From positions 6,993,001 through 7,057,000 of the forward strand of contig NZ_CP118574.1 in NCBI RefSeq assembly GCF_028898845.1: DNA of 64,000 nt, written 5' to 3'. The notes beneath the pieces were generated by a model. The model was not told the DNA's origin. It worked only from the letters and a program-made list of their open reading frames with translations, and did no database searches. Positions 27,294 through 35,394 of the stretch are shown here, piece by piece. Source of the stretch: Streptomyces sp. WZ-12. GTDB taxonomy: Bacteria > Actinomycetota > Actinomycetes > Streptomycetales > Streptomycetaceae. The position numbers were made by a program, and so were the translations under genes. How positions within the stretch are numbered: position 1 is the first letter of the stretch; the number at the start of each line of letters is the position of its first letter.

Positions 27294-27352
27294 GACCGGC
27301 CCGTCCTCGGGCGGGTCGGCGCACCGATGACCGTAGGAGAAGGCAGCGAAGG

Positions 27353-27613
27353 ATGACGACCACGATGGCGACGACCACTCTGGCGGGCATGACCGCTCCG
27401 GTGCTCTTCAAGGCGGCCTGCCCGGTGTGCCGGGGACGCTTCGAACTGGCCTCGGACGCCTTCCGGTTGGCCATCGGCGCCAGCCGCCGCACCACCTTCT
27501 ACTCCTTCACCTGCCCCGACTGCGGCCGTGCGGTGCGCCGGCCGGCCGGGGAACGGATCGTGGAGCTGCTCACCGGCGGCGGGGTGCGCACGCTGCGGCT
27601 GCACGCCGGCTGA
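27353..27613 (+). CDS. Small zinc-ribbon-like hypothetical protein
   Basis: 86 residues. Two CxxC pairs, CPVCRGRF near residue 23 and CPDCGRAV near residue 58, predict a single zinc ribbon. GAAGG precedes the ATG. It lies 59 bp after pafC and may be carried on the same transcript. I do not recognise a function; small zinc ribbons often bind nucleic acid or partner proteins. Confidence 0.75.
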   Translation: MTTTMATTTLAGMTAPVLFKAACPVCRGRFELASDAFRLAIGASRRTTFYSFTCPDCGRAVRRPAGERIVELLTGGGVRTLRLHAG

Positions 27614-27639
27614 TCCGCACCGCCCGATAGGCTCGCCCC

Positions 27640-27849
27640 ATGCTCTGGCCCATGCTCGCCGTCGCCCTCGGTTTCCTCGGGATCGCCGTCCTCGGCGTCC
27701 TCGCCGTCCGCGTCTTCGTCCAGGTGCGGAGACTGTCCCGGGAGGTTGGCACGGCGACGGAGCGGATCCAACGGGCCACGGAGGACCTGGAGCGCGCCGC
27801 GGTGCCGCTCGCCTCCCGGATGCACGACGTGGGACGCGGCCGGACCTGA
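27640..27849 (+). CDS. Small single-span membrane protein
   Basis: 69 residues. One transmembrane helix (residues 3-27, LWPMLAVALGFLGIAVLGVLAV), then a charged amphipathic helix (QVRRLSREVGTATERIQRATEDLE) that could form a coiled coil. TAGGCT at 27627-27632 lies 7 bp before the ATG, so it is probably leaderless and expressed separately from the gene upstream. The size and layout recall TatA-like or YtxH-like proteins, but it lacks their motifs. Function unknown. Confidence 0.7.
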   Translation: MLWPMLAVALGFLGIAVLGVLAVRVFVQVRRLSREVGTATERIQRATEDLERAAVPLASRMHDVGRGRT

Positions 27850-28062
27850 CCGGCGGCGACCTCTGCTGTCACGGGCGTGCGGGCGGTAGGCTGCTGGCGG
27901 TTCAGGCGGCCCGGGATCGTCGGGGCAATCCGGAGTATGCACGGGGATTGCCGGACGTTCACCACCGAACGTTACGATCGAGGCAACCACCAGGACGCCA
28001 GTCCGACCCCCCATCGGCAGGCACCACAGGAGACGCCGCCCACGGCGAGAAGGTAGTCGCAC

Positions 28063-28365
28063 ATGCTAGCCAACCTGAGGCCCACCGAAATTCTGCTGAT
28101 CATCGCCGTGATCTTCCTGCTGTTCGGCGCGAAGAAGCTGCCGGACATGGCGCGTTCGCTCGGCAAGTCGGCCCGCATCCTCAAGAGCGAGGCCAAGGCG
28201 ATGAAGAAGGAGGGCGAGGCGGAGAAGGCGGCCGAGGGCGGCACCGCCGCTTCCCAGGCGCCCGCCGACGCCGCGCAGCAGGCACCTCGTACCATTCAGG
28301 CTGCGCCCGGTGACGTTTCCAGCTCGCGCCCCGTGGCCGAGCCGAACCGCACCAACCAGAGCTGA
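28063..28365 (+). CDS. tatA: Twin-arginine translocase subunit TatA
   Basis: 100 residues. Short N-terminal transmembrane helix (EILLIIAVIFLLFG) ending at the hinge FGAKKLPDMARSLGKS, then an amphipathic helix and a polar tail rich in Ala, Glu and Gln. TatA polymerises to form the path for folded proteins. ATG at 28063 follows GAGAAGG. tatC follows 63 bp later. No tatB is nearby, which is normal for Streptomyces. Confidence 0.95.
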   Translation: MLANLRPTEILLIIAVIFLLFGAKKLPDMARSLGKSARILKSEAKAMKKEGEAEKAAEGGTAASQAPADAAQQAPRTIQAAPGDVSSSRPVAEPNRTNQS

Positions 28366-28428
28366 CCGAGCCGATCCGGCCGTGCCGACGCCCGTCGGTG
28401 CGGCTGATGCACGAGACGAGGACGTGGG

Positions 28429-29382
28429 TTGCCCAAGTCTGCCCGCAAGCAGGACAAGGACCCCGAGGGGCGGATGCCTCTCGCGGATCACCTCCGTGAG
28501 CTGCGCAACCGGCTGCTGAAATCGGTGCTGGCGATCCTTGTGATCACCGCTCTCGCCCTGTGGCAGTACGAGCCGATAGCTCACTTCGTCACCGGGCCGG
28601 TCGTCGACGCCGTCGGTTGCAAGACCGGCGCCGGGGTCTCGGCGCACCCGCACCCGTGTGCGCAGATCACCGCCAACGGTCTGTTCGCACCGTTCACGAT
28701 CATGCTCAAGCTGTCGCTGACCGTGGGCCTGGTGCTCTCCAGCCCGCTGTGGCTGTACCAGCTCTGGGGGTTCCTCGCGCCGGGCCTGCACAAGCACGAG
28801 AAGAAGTACGCGCTGAGCTTCGTCGCGGCCGGCGTACCGCTCTTCCTCGGCGGCGCCTACCTCGCCTACGCGGTGCTGCCGACCACCGCGGGCGCGCTGG
28901 TCGGGCTGACGCCCCAGGACTGGACCAACCTCTTCCCCGCCGACGACTTCATCGACATCGTCACGCGGATGGTGCTGGTCTTCGGATTCGCCTTCGAACT
29001 GCCGCTGTTGCTGGTGCTGCTCAACCTCGGCGGGGTGCTCACCGGCAAGCGCGTCCTGAGCTGGTGGCGGTTCATGGTGCTGGGCATCACGATCTTCGCG
29101 GCGGTCGCCACGCCGGGTGGCGATCCGCTGACCATGTCGCTGCTGACCCTCCCGATCGTGGCGCTGTACTTCGGTGCGGTGGGCGTCTGCCTGCTCAACG
29201 ACCGCCGGCGCGGGCGGTCCAACCCGGACCGGGAGCTCGACGACGACGAGGCGTCCGAGCTCGACCTGACCCCGTCCGAGGTCGGCGCGATCGAGCCGGT
29301 CGAGTCCCACCGGATGCTGCCGGGGCAGCCCGGCGGGGAGCGTCCCGACGGCGAGCGGCGCGGTTACGACGACGTCACGTGA
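28429..29382 (+). CDS. tatC: Twin-arginine translocase subunit TatC
   Basis: 317 residues with six transmembrane segments. The conserved signal-peptide-binding N-terminus reads MPLADHLRELRNRLLKS, and the family motif FAFELPLLLVLLN is present. The C-terminal ~60 residues are a charged cytosolic tail. TTG at 28429 is taken as the start since GAGGA lies 6 bp upstream; an internal ATG at 28474 would remove the KSARKQDKDPEG segment that I recall in other Streptomyces TatC. The stop codon lies inside an inverted repeat. Confidence 0.94.
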   Translation: MPKSARKQDKDPEGRMPLADHLRELRNRLLKSVLAILVITALALWQYEPIAHFVTGPVVDAVGCKTGAGVSAHPHPCAQITANGLFAPFTIMLKLSLTVGLVLSSPLWLYQLWGFLAPGLHKHEKKYALSFVAAGVPLFLGGAYLAYAVLPTTAGALVGLTPQDWTNLFPADDFIDIVTRMVLVFGFAFELPLLLVLLNLGGVLTGKRVLSWWRFMVLGITIFAAVATPGGDPLTMSLLTLPIVALYFGAVGVCLLNDRRRGRSNPDRELDDDEASELDLTPSEVGAIEPVESHRMLPGQPGGERPDGERRGYDDVT

Positions 29383-29417
29383 GGTGACGGACAGCCGGGG
29401 CGTCACGTGAAGTGACG
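29373..29417. promoter_or_regulatory. Tandem inverted repeats CGTCAC-N5-GTGACG after tatC
   Basis: Two near-identical 17-bp sites, 29373-29389 and 29401-29417, both CGTCAC-GTGAR-GTGACG with perfect 6-bp arms, start-to-start 28 bp. The first contains the tatC stop codon. Iterated spacing looks more like a pair of protein-binding sites than a terminator; the stronger hairpin at 29438 can serve as the terminator. Confidence 0.45.
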
Positions 29418-29437
29418 TACCGCGGAACGGAATTCGC

Positions 29438-29465
29438 GGCCCCCGCGCTCTTCGAGCCGGGGGCC
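29438..29465 (+). terminator. Hairpin terminator of the tat operon
   Basis: GGCCCCC (29438-29444) pairs with GGGGGCC (29459-29465), with nested GCTC-TTC-GAGC. No T-tract. Confidence 0.65.
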
Positions 29466-29530
29466 GTCGGCATGCGCGGGGCGGTCCCGGGCCCGGGGCG
29501 GGGGAGCGGGCCGGCAGAAAGATCAGGTCG

Positions 29531-29553
29531 TTGTCAGAGGTGGCCGGTAGGCT
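29531..29553 (+). promoter_or_regulatory. PafBC-type (RecA-NDp) promoter of the helicase gene
   Basis: TTGTCAGAG, eight bases, TAGGCT. It fits TTGTCRGTG-N8-TAGNNT with one mismatch (A for T at position 8) and exact spacing. The -10 ends 10 bp before the ATG at 29564, so the mRNA has almost no leader. pafB/pafC are 2-4 kb upstream. Confidence 0.7.
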
Positions 29554-29563
29554 CGTAAGCACG

Positions 29564-32380
29564 ATGACCGAGGACATGTCCCCTGCTGAGCGCTATGCCG
29601 CCGCCAAGCTCCGCACGGCCGAGCAGGCCACCGCACTCGCGCCGTTCCGAGAGCTGTACGACTTCGAGCTGGATCCGTACCAGGTCGAGGCGTGTCAGGC
29701 CCTGGAGGCCGGAAAGGGTGTGCTGGTCGCCGCTCCCACCGGATCCGGCAAGACCATCGTGGGCGAGTTCGCCGTCCACCTGGCCCTCACACAGGGCCGA
29801 AAATGCTTCTACACCACGCCCATCAAGGCGTTGTCCAACCAGAAGTTCCAGGACCTGGTCAAGCGCTACGGGCCCGACCAGGTCGGCCTGTTGACGGGCG
29901 ACAACAGCGTCAACGGCGAGGCCCCGGTGGTCGTGATGACCACCGAGGTGCTGCGCAACATGCTCTACGCCGGCTCGCAGTCGCTGACCGGCCTGGGCTA
30001 TGTGGTCATGGACGAGGTGCACTACCTCTCCGACCGCTTCCGGGGCGCGGTCTGGGAAGAGGTGATCATCCACCTCCCCGAGTCGGTGACGCTGGTGTCA
30101 CTGTCGGCGACGGTCTCCAACGCCGAGGAGTTCGGCGACTGGTTGGACACCGTCCGCGGCGACACTTCAGTGATCGTCTCCGAGCACCGCCCGGTGCCGC
30201 TGTGGCAGCACGTCCTCGCCGGCCGCCGGATCTACGACCTCTTCGAGGAGCGGGACGGGGCCACCGGCGGCCGCCGGGAGGTCAATCCCGACCTGGAGCG
30301 GCTGGCGCGGATGGAGAACAGCCGGCCGACGTTCGGCCGGGACAAGCGGCGTGGCCGCACCATGCGCGAGGCGGACCGGGAGCGGGAGCGCCGGCAGCGC
30401 GCCCGCATCTGGACGCCGAGCCGGCCCGAGGTGATCGACCGGCTGGACAACGAGGGCCTGCTGCCGGCGATCACCTTCATCTTCAGCCGCGCCGGCTGCG
30501 AGGCCGCCGTCCAGCAGTGCCTGTACTCCGGGCTGCGGCTCAACGACTCCGAGGCCCGCGAGGAGGTCCGTCGGATAGTCGAGGCCCGCACGGCCGGCAT
30601 CCCCGACGACGACCTGCATGTCCTCGGCTACTTCGAGTGGTTGGAGGGCCTGCAGCGGGGCATCGCGGCGCACCACGCCGGGATGCTGCCGACGTTCAAG
30701 GAGGTCGTCGAGGAGCTCTTCGTCAAGGGCCTGGTCAAGGCCGTGTTCGCGACCGAGACGCTGGCGCTGGGCATCAACATGCCGGCGCGTTCGGTGGTGC
30801 TGGAGAAGCTGGTCAAGTGGAACGGCGAGCAGCACGCCGACATCACGCCCGGCGAGTACACCCAGCTCACCGGCCGGGCCGGGCGGCGCGGGATCGACAT
30901 CGAGGGCCATGCGGTGGTGCTGTGGCAGCGCGGGATGAACCCGGGCGCCCTGGCCGGCCTCGCCGGCACCCGGACGTATCCGCTGCGGTCCTCCTTCAAG
31001 CCGTCGTACAACATGGCCGTCAACCTCGTCTCGCAGTTCGGGCGGCACCGCTCGCGGGAGCTGCTGGAGATGTCGTTCGCGCAGTTCCAGGCCGACAAGT
31101 CGGTCGTCGGGATCACCCGCCAGGTGCAGCGCAACGAGGAGGGGCTGGACGGCTACCGCGAGGCGATGGTCTGCCACCTCGGCGACTTCGAGGAATACAC
31201 CCGGCTGCGGCGGGAGTTGAAGGACCGCGAGAACGACATCGCCAAGCAGGGCGCGGTGCAGCGCAGGGCGGCGGCCGCGGCGGCGCTGGAGAAGCTGCGG
31301 CCGGGCGACGTCATCCACGTGCCGACGGGCAAGTACGCCGGGCTGGCGCTGGTGTTGGACCCGGGCATGCCCTCGGGGCGGACCAACGGCCACCGCGGGC
31401 TGGACGCCCAGGACGGCCCCCGGCCGCTGGTGCTGACCGCCGAACGGCAGGTCAAGCGGCTCGGGTCGATCGACTTCCCGGTGCCGGTGACGGCCCTGGA
31501 CCGGATGCGGATCCCGCGCACCTTCAACGCCCGCAGCCCGCAGTCCCGCCGCGACCTGGCGTCCGCGCTGCGCACCAAGGCCGGCCACCTGGTGCCCTCG
31601 CGGCACCGCAAGCCGCGCTCGGAGGCGGCCGACGACCGCGAGATCGCCCGGCTGCGCAAGGCGATCCGCGCGCATCCGTGCCACGGCTGCGACGAGCGGG
31701 AGGACCACGCCCGCTGGGCGGAGCGCTACCACCGACTGCAGCGGGACACCCGGCAGTTGGAGCGCCGGATCGAGGGCCGGACGAACACCATCGCCCGCAC
31801 CTTCGACCGGATCTGTGCGCTGCTGACGGAGCTCGGCTACCTCGAAGGCGACACCGTCACCGACGAGGGCCGCCGGCTGGCCCGCCTCTACGGCGAACTG
31901 GACCTGCTGGCCAGCGAATGCCTGCGGGAGGGCGTCTGGGAGGGCCTGAACCCGGCGGAGTTGGCGGCCTGCGCCTCGGCGCTGGTCTACGAGGCGCGCC
32001 AGGCGGACGACGCGGTCGCGCCCAAGCTGCCGGCCGGCAAGGCGAAGGACGCGCTGGCGGAGACGGTGCACATCTGGGGCCGGTTGGACGCCCTGGAGGA
32101 GGAGCACAAGATCAGCCAGGCGGAGGGCGTGGGCCAGCGCGAGCCGGATCTGGGCTTCGCCTGGGCCGCCTACCGCTGGGCCTCCGGCTTCGGCCTGGAC
32201 GAGGTCCTCGGCGAGGCGGACATGCCGGCCGGCGACTTCGTCCGCTGGTGCAAGCAACTGGTCGACGTCCTCGGGCAGATCGCGGCGGCGGCCCCGGCCG
32301 AGGGCACGGTGGCGCGGTCCGCGCGCAAGGCGATGGACGGGGTGCTGCGCGGGGTCGTGGCGTACTCGTCGGTGGGCTGA
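29564..32380 (+). CDS. helY: Ski2/Mtr4-like DEAD/DEAH-box helicase
   Basis: 938 residues. Helicase motifs in order: Q-like region DPYQVEACQALE, Walker A APTGSGKT, DEVH box VVMDEVHYLSD, motif III SLSATVSN, motif VI LTGRAGRRGID. C-terminal part resembles the arch and DSHCT domains of Mtr4/Ski2 (HPCHGCDEREDHARWAERYHRL; QPELSQ-like GEADMPAGDFVRWCKQL). It probably unwinds RNA or RNA-DNA hybrids. ATG at 29564 is chosen because the promoter -10 lies just upstream; an in-frame start at 29531 would be inside the promoter. The PafBC-type promoter suggests induction by DNA damage. Confidence 0.93.
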   Translation: MTEDMSPAERYAAAKLRTAEQATALAPFRELYDFELDPYQVEACQALEAGKGVLVAAPTGSGKTIVGEFAVHLALTQGRKCFYTTPIKALSNQKFQDLVKRYGPDQVGLLTGDNSVNGEAPVVVMTTEVLRNMLYAGSQSLTGLGYVVMDEVHYLSDRFRGAVWEEVIIHLPESVTLVSLSATVSNAEEFGDWLDTVRGDTSVIVSEHRPVPLWQHVLAGRRIYDLFEERDGATGGRREVNPDLERLARMENSRPTFGRDKRRGRTMREADRERERRQRARIWTPSRPEVIDRLDNEGLLPAITFIFSRAGCEAAVQQCLYSGLRLNDSEAREEVRRIVEARTAGIPDDDLHVLGYFEWLEGLQRGIAAHHAGMLPTFKEVVEELFVKGLVKAVFATETLALGINMPARSVVLEKLVKWNGEQHADITPGEYTQLTGRAGRRGIDIEGHAVVLWQRGMNPGALAGLAGTRTYPLRSSFKPSYNMAVNLVSQFGRHRSRELLEMSFAQFQADKSVVGITRQVQRNEEGLDGYREAMVCHLGDFEEYTRLRRELKDRENDIAKQGAVQRRAAAAAALEKLRPGDVIHVPTGKYAGLALVLDPGMPSGRTNGHRGLDAQDGPRPLVLTAERQVKRLGSIDFPVPVTALDRMRIPRTFNARSPQSRRDLASALRTKAGHLVPSRHRKPRSEAADDREIARLRKAIRAHPCHGCDEREDHARWAERYHRLQRDTRQLERRIEGRTNTIARTFDRICALLTELGYLEGDTVTDEGRRLARLYGELDLLASECLREGVWEGLNPAELAACASALVYEARQADDAVAPKLPAGKAKDALAETVHIWGRLDALEEEHKISQAEGVGQREPDLGFAWAAYRWASGFGLDEVLGEADMPAGDFVRWCKQLVDVLGQIAAAAPAEGTVARSARKAMDGVLRGVVAYSSVG

Positions 32381-32406
32381 CGGGCCCACGGGCCGGAGCC
32401 GAGGTC

Positions 32407-32439
32407 GGTGCCGTCGCGGGGACGTTCCGCGACGGCACC
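32407..32439. terminator. Bidirectional terminator between helicase and SsuD-like gene
   Basis: Perfect 13-bp stem GGTGCCGTCGCGG (32407-32419) with CCGCGACGGCACC (32427-32439), 7-base loop, located between convergent genes. Confidence 0.85.
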
Positions 32440-32458
32440 CACCCCGACTGGCCAACCG

Positions 32459-33571
32459 TTACGACGCCGCGCGTTCCCCGGCCCGCTCCGCGTCGCGCTT
32501 GGCGACCCCCTCGCGGACGAGCGGGATGACGTGTCGGCCGAAGTCGATGGCGTCGTCGAGCAGGTCGTAGCCGCGGGCGGAGAGGATGGTCACACCCAGG
32601 TCGTAGTAGTCCAGCAGCGCCTGGGCGACGGTCTCCGGCGTGCCGACCAGGGCGGTGGAGTTGCCGGCGCCGCCGGTCTCCGCGGCGGTCGGCGTCCACA
32701 GTGCCCGGTCGTGCCGTTCGCCCTGCGCCGCCACCTCCAACAGCCGCTGGGAACCGGCGTTCTGGGGATGCGTCAGCGGGTGCCGGCGGCTGAGGACGCC
32801 GCCCGCCTTGCGGGCCTTGATCCGGGCCAGGGTGTGGTGCGCCTTCTCCCAGGCCAGTTCCTCGGTGGGCGCGATGATCGGGCGGAAGGCCACCTGGATG
32901 CGGGGCACATCGGTGCGACCGGCGGCCGCCGCGGCCGCCTTGACCGAGGCGATCTGCTCGGCGGTCTGCGCCAGCGGCTCGCCCCACAGGCAGTAGATGT
33001 CCGCCTCCGCACCGCCCGCCGCGTACGCCGCGGGTGACGAACCGCCGAACGACACCTGCGGGTGCGGCTGTTGGAGCGGGAAGGTGTCGGAGACGAAGTC
33101 CTGGAAGCGGTAGTGGGTGCCCTCGTGGTCGAAGGGGTCGTGGCTGGTCCAGGCCCGTTTCACGATCCGGATGTACTCGCGGGTGCGGGCGTAGCGCTCG
33201 TCCTTGGTGAGGGTGTCGCCCTCGCGGCGCTGCTCGTGGTCGTTGCCGCCGGTGATGAAGTGCACCGCGAGCCGGCCGTCGCTGATCCGGTCCAGGGTGG
33301 CGAAGGTCTTCGCGGCGAACGTCGGATAGGAGACGTTGGGGCGGTGCGCCACCAGCAGTTGCAGCCGCTCGGTGCGGGCCGCGACGTAGGCGGCGGCGGG
33401 GGAGGGATCGGGGGAGCCGGAGCCGTAGGCGAACAGGACCCGGTCCCAGTCGTACTCCTCGTGGGCGCGGGCGAGTTTGAGGGTGTACTCCTTGTCGAAG
33501 GAGGCGCCGGAGCGCGGGGTGACTTCGGAGCCGTCGTGGGTGGCGGCTATGCCGAGGAACTCGACAGGCAT
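32459..33571 (-). CDS. ssuD: LLM-class flavin-dependent monooxygenase, alkanesulfonate monooxygenase (SsuD)-like
   Basis: 370 residues. Bacterial luciferase-like barrel with MPVEFLGIAATHDGSEV at the start, VAHRPNVSYPTFAAKTFATLDRISDGRLAVHFITGG (FMN and sulfonate region), and FGGSSPAAYAAGG. These match SsuD-type enzymes that release sulfite from alkanesulfonates using FMNH2. ATG at 33571 is chosen as family start with GAGG upstream; ATGs at 33601 and 33619 have no ribosome site. The reductase SsuE and sulfonate ABC genes are not adjacent. A cysteine-ended leader peptide 87 bp upstream supports a sulfur-related role. Confidence 0.88.
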   Translation of the reverse strand: MPVEFLGIAATHDGSEVTPRSGASFDKEYTLKLARAHEEYDWDRVLFAYGSGSPDPSPAAAYVAARTERLQLLVAHRPNVSYPTFAAKTFATLDRISDGRLAVHFITGGNDHEQRREGDTLTKDERYARTREYIRIVKRAWTSHDPFDHEGTHYRFQDFVSDTFPLQQPHPQVSFGGSSPAAYAAGGAEADIYCLWGEPLAQTAEQIASVKAAAAAAGRTDVPRIQVAFRPIIAPTEELAWEKAHHTLARIKARKAGGVLSRRHPLTHPQNAGSQRLLEVAAQGERHDRALWTPTAAETGGAGNSTALVGTPETVAQALLDYYDLGVTILSARGYDLLDDAIDFGRHVIPLVREGVAKRDAERAGERAAS

Positions 33572-33658
33572 GGGTGCGGCCTCGTCTTCATCGTCGTTCA
33601 TGGGGAACGCGGAATGCACTGACGTGCGGGGTGCGCGAATGCGCGGGGCGCGGAGGCG

Positions 33659-33736
33659 TCAGTGGCAACAGGAGGCGGACCACACGCGACCGAAGTCGAT
33701 GTGGTCCCGGGTGACCAGCCGTTGCTGAGGTCGCAT
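33659..33736 (-). CDS. Cysteine-ended leader peptide upstream of the SsuD-like gene
   Basis: 25 residues beginning MRPQQR and ending LVTRDHIDFGRVWSASCCH. Streptomyces and mycobacterial leader peptides ahead of sulfur genes share an R-x-H-[IV]-D-[LF] segment and C-terminal cysteines, where ribosome stalling on Cys codons senses cysteine. A TTGACG -35 box lies at 33772-33767, with a weak -10 (TCCACT-like) just before the start, so translation would begin almost at the 5' end. It is followed by 87 bp containing short GC hairpins before ssuD. Confidence 0.65.
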   Translation of the reverse strand: MRPQQRLVTRDHIDFGRVWSASCCH

Positions 33737-33788
33737 GAGCTCAGTGGAACAGGCACGTGTGTCTGCCGTCAACCAATTCTTTTGCCTG

Positions 33789-34020
33789 CCCACGTTGTTG
33801 GCTTTCCCGCCGCGCGGGTTGCTGTTCTTAGCGCCTTGCGGCGCTGGCCTGTTGTCCGCTGCCGGTCCGCTGCGCGGGGCGGGGCGAGTTGTCTGGTCCG
33901 CTGCGCGGGGCTGTCGGGGTGCGGTGACGGGCCTCCGGGGCGGGCATGCCAGACTGCTTCGCTTTACGTCTGGCACACCCACCCCTCCGGCCCGTCCCCT
34001 CCCGTGGGTGGGTGGGAAAG
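33789..34020 (-). repeat. Dispersed hairpin element, copy B
   Basis: The 77-bp core at 33923-33999 has arms 33923-33954 and 33968-33999 and a loop that reads TGCTTCGCTTTAC on the plus strand, the complement of the other loops, so this copy is inverted. The linker with CCGCTGCGCGGGGC occurs twice (33868, 33898). The terminal module CCCACGTTGTTGGC...CCCGCC is at 33789-33811. It abuts the -35 box of the ssuD leader. It shares a 59-bp interior block, in inverse orientation, with copy C. Confidence 0.82.
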
Positions 34021-34186
34021 ACGGTGGGTGCCGTGTCCTGTCGGTGGGTCAACTCGGGCCGTTGGGTTAGGTGGTGACTGCCAGAGGACGAGTACGCATG
34101 AGACTGAGCGGCGACCGTAAGAGTACGGGTGGCCCAAGCAACCGGGCGGTGACCGTCAGGGGACCACAGTGGCCAGCCCCCGACTA

Positions 34187-34445
34187 GAGAAATCCACCCC
34201 TCAACGGGAGGGGACGGGCCGGAGGGGGTGGTATGCCAGACGTAAAGCGAAGCAGTCTGGCATACCACCCCCGGAGGCCCGTCACCGCAGCCAACAGCCC
34301 CGCGCAGCGGACCGGCCCCGCGCAGCGGACAACTCAACCCACCCCGCGCAGCGGACCGGCCGGCCGCAGGCGCCACGGTGGGAAAGCCAGCGCCGCAAGG
34401 CGCTAAGAGCAGCAACCCGCGCGGCGGGAAAGCTAACCACGTAGG
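34187..34445 (+). repeat. Dispersed hairpin element, copy C
   Basis: The core lies at 34210-34286: arms 34210-34241 and 34255-34286, loop GTAAAGCGAAGCA at 34242-34254. The linker unit CCCCGCGCAGCGG occurs three times. The terminal module GGCGGGAAAGCTAACCACG ends at ~34440. Block 34387-34445 matches the reverse complement of 33789-33847 in copy B with four differences in 59 bp. The 166 bp between copies B and C (34021-34186) show no gene or motif I can name. Confidence 0.82.
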
Positions 34446-34464
34446 AAGACAGCCAAGCGCAGCG

Positions 34465-35313
34465 TCACGCCGCAGCGGGCTCCTGTTCGGCCTCGACCTG
34501 GGCGTTCCAGTCGCGCTTGCCGGCCTGCCAGCCGTCCTCGTCGTGGCCGGCGCGCCAGTAGCCGGAGATCGACAGCGCCTCGCGCGGGACGGCGTGTTCG
34601 ACGCGGAGCAGTCGGCGCAGCTCCTTGACGAAGCCCGCCTCGCCGTGCACGAACGCCTGGAGCCGGCCCGCGGGGAAGGTCAAGTCCCTTACGGCCCGGA
34701 CGAGTTGGTGGCCGACCGGGGCGGCGTCGCGGTACACCCAGGTGATCTCCGTGCCGGGCGGGGTGGCGAGCTCCTGCCGCTCCTCGGGGGTGGCGACCTC
34801 GATGAAGGCGTGCGCCACCGCGCCCGCCGGCATTCGGCTCAGCGCGGCGGCGATGGCCGGCAGGGCGCTCTCGTCGCCGGCGAGCAGGTGCCAGTCGGCG
34901 GTCGGGTCGGGGGCATAGGCGCCGCCCGGGCCGAGGAACATGATCTCGTCGCCCGGCCGGGCGGTCGCCGCCCACGGGCCGGCCAGCCCGCTGTCGCCGT
35001 GCACGACGAAGTCCACGGTCAGCTCGCGGGCCTGCGGGTCCCAGGCGCGCACGGTGTAGGTGCGCGTGCGGGGCCACTGGGCGCGCGGCAGCTCGGCCCG
35101 GATGTGCGCCATGTCGAACGGTTCGGGGTAGTTGACGTCCGGCAGCGGGAAGACCAACTTGACGTAGTGGTCGCTGAATTCGCCGGCGTCGAACGCCGCC
35201 AGGCCCTCGCCGCCCAGGACCACGCGCACCATGTGCGGGGTGAGCCGCTCGGTGCGCCGCACACGGGCGCGGTGCAGTGTGGGCGTGCTGCGGGCCGGTC
35301 GCTGAGCTGCCAC
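34465..35313 (-). CDS. Siderophore-interacting protein (ferric-siderophore reductase)
   Basis: 282 residues. N-terminal FAD-binding barrel with RTYTVRAWD and DFVVHGDSGLAGPWA, then GDEIMFLGPGGAY and the NAD(P)H-binding SIP domain with LLAGDESALPAIA and the C-terminal GYWRAGHDED. It reduces Fe(III) bound to siderophores to release iron. GTG at 35313 follows AGGGGAGAG. An iron box lies 59 bp upstream, so it should be repressed by a DmdR/IdeR regulator when iron is plentiful. No siderophore synthesis genes are nearby. Confidence 0.93.
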   Translation of the reverse strand: MAAQRPARSTPTLHRARVRRTERLTPHMVRVVLGGEGLAAFDAGEFSDHYVKLVFPLPDVNYPEPFDMAHIRAELPRAQWPRTRTYTVRAWDPQARELTVDFVVHGDSGLAGPWAATARPGDEIMFLGPGGAYAPDPTADWHLLAGDESALPAIAAALSRMPAGAVAHAFIEVATPEERQELATPPGTEITWVYRDAAPVGHQLVRAVRDLTFPAGRLQAFVHGEAGFVKELRRLLRVEHAVPREALSISGYWRAGHDEDGWQAGKRDWNAQVEAEQEPAAA

Positions 35314-35371
35314 GGCTTCTCTCCCCTGGACGCGGTCGGGGCGGGGTGCGCCCGAGGAGCGACCCCGCCTG

Positions 35372-35390
35372 TTAGGTATACCTAACCTAA
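35372..35390 (-). promoter_or_regulatory. Iron box (DmdR/IdeR operator)
   Basis: Minus strand TTAGGTTAGGTATACCTAA, 19 bp, nearly identical to the actinobacterial iron-box consensus TTAGGTTAGGCTMACCTAA. It lies upstream of the siderophore-interacting protein gene and just after the stop of the exonuclease gene, where the promoter is expected. Confidence 0.9.
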
Positions 35391-35394
35391 CAGC

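Noticed and set aside
29692..32529. 945-residue plus-strand frame inside the helicase
   Set aside because: Shifted frame of a well-supported helicase with all motifs in the other frame.
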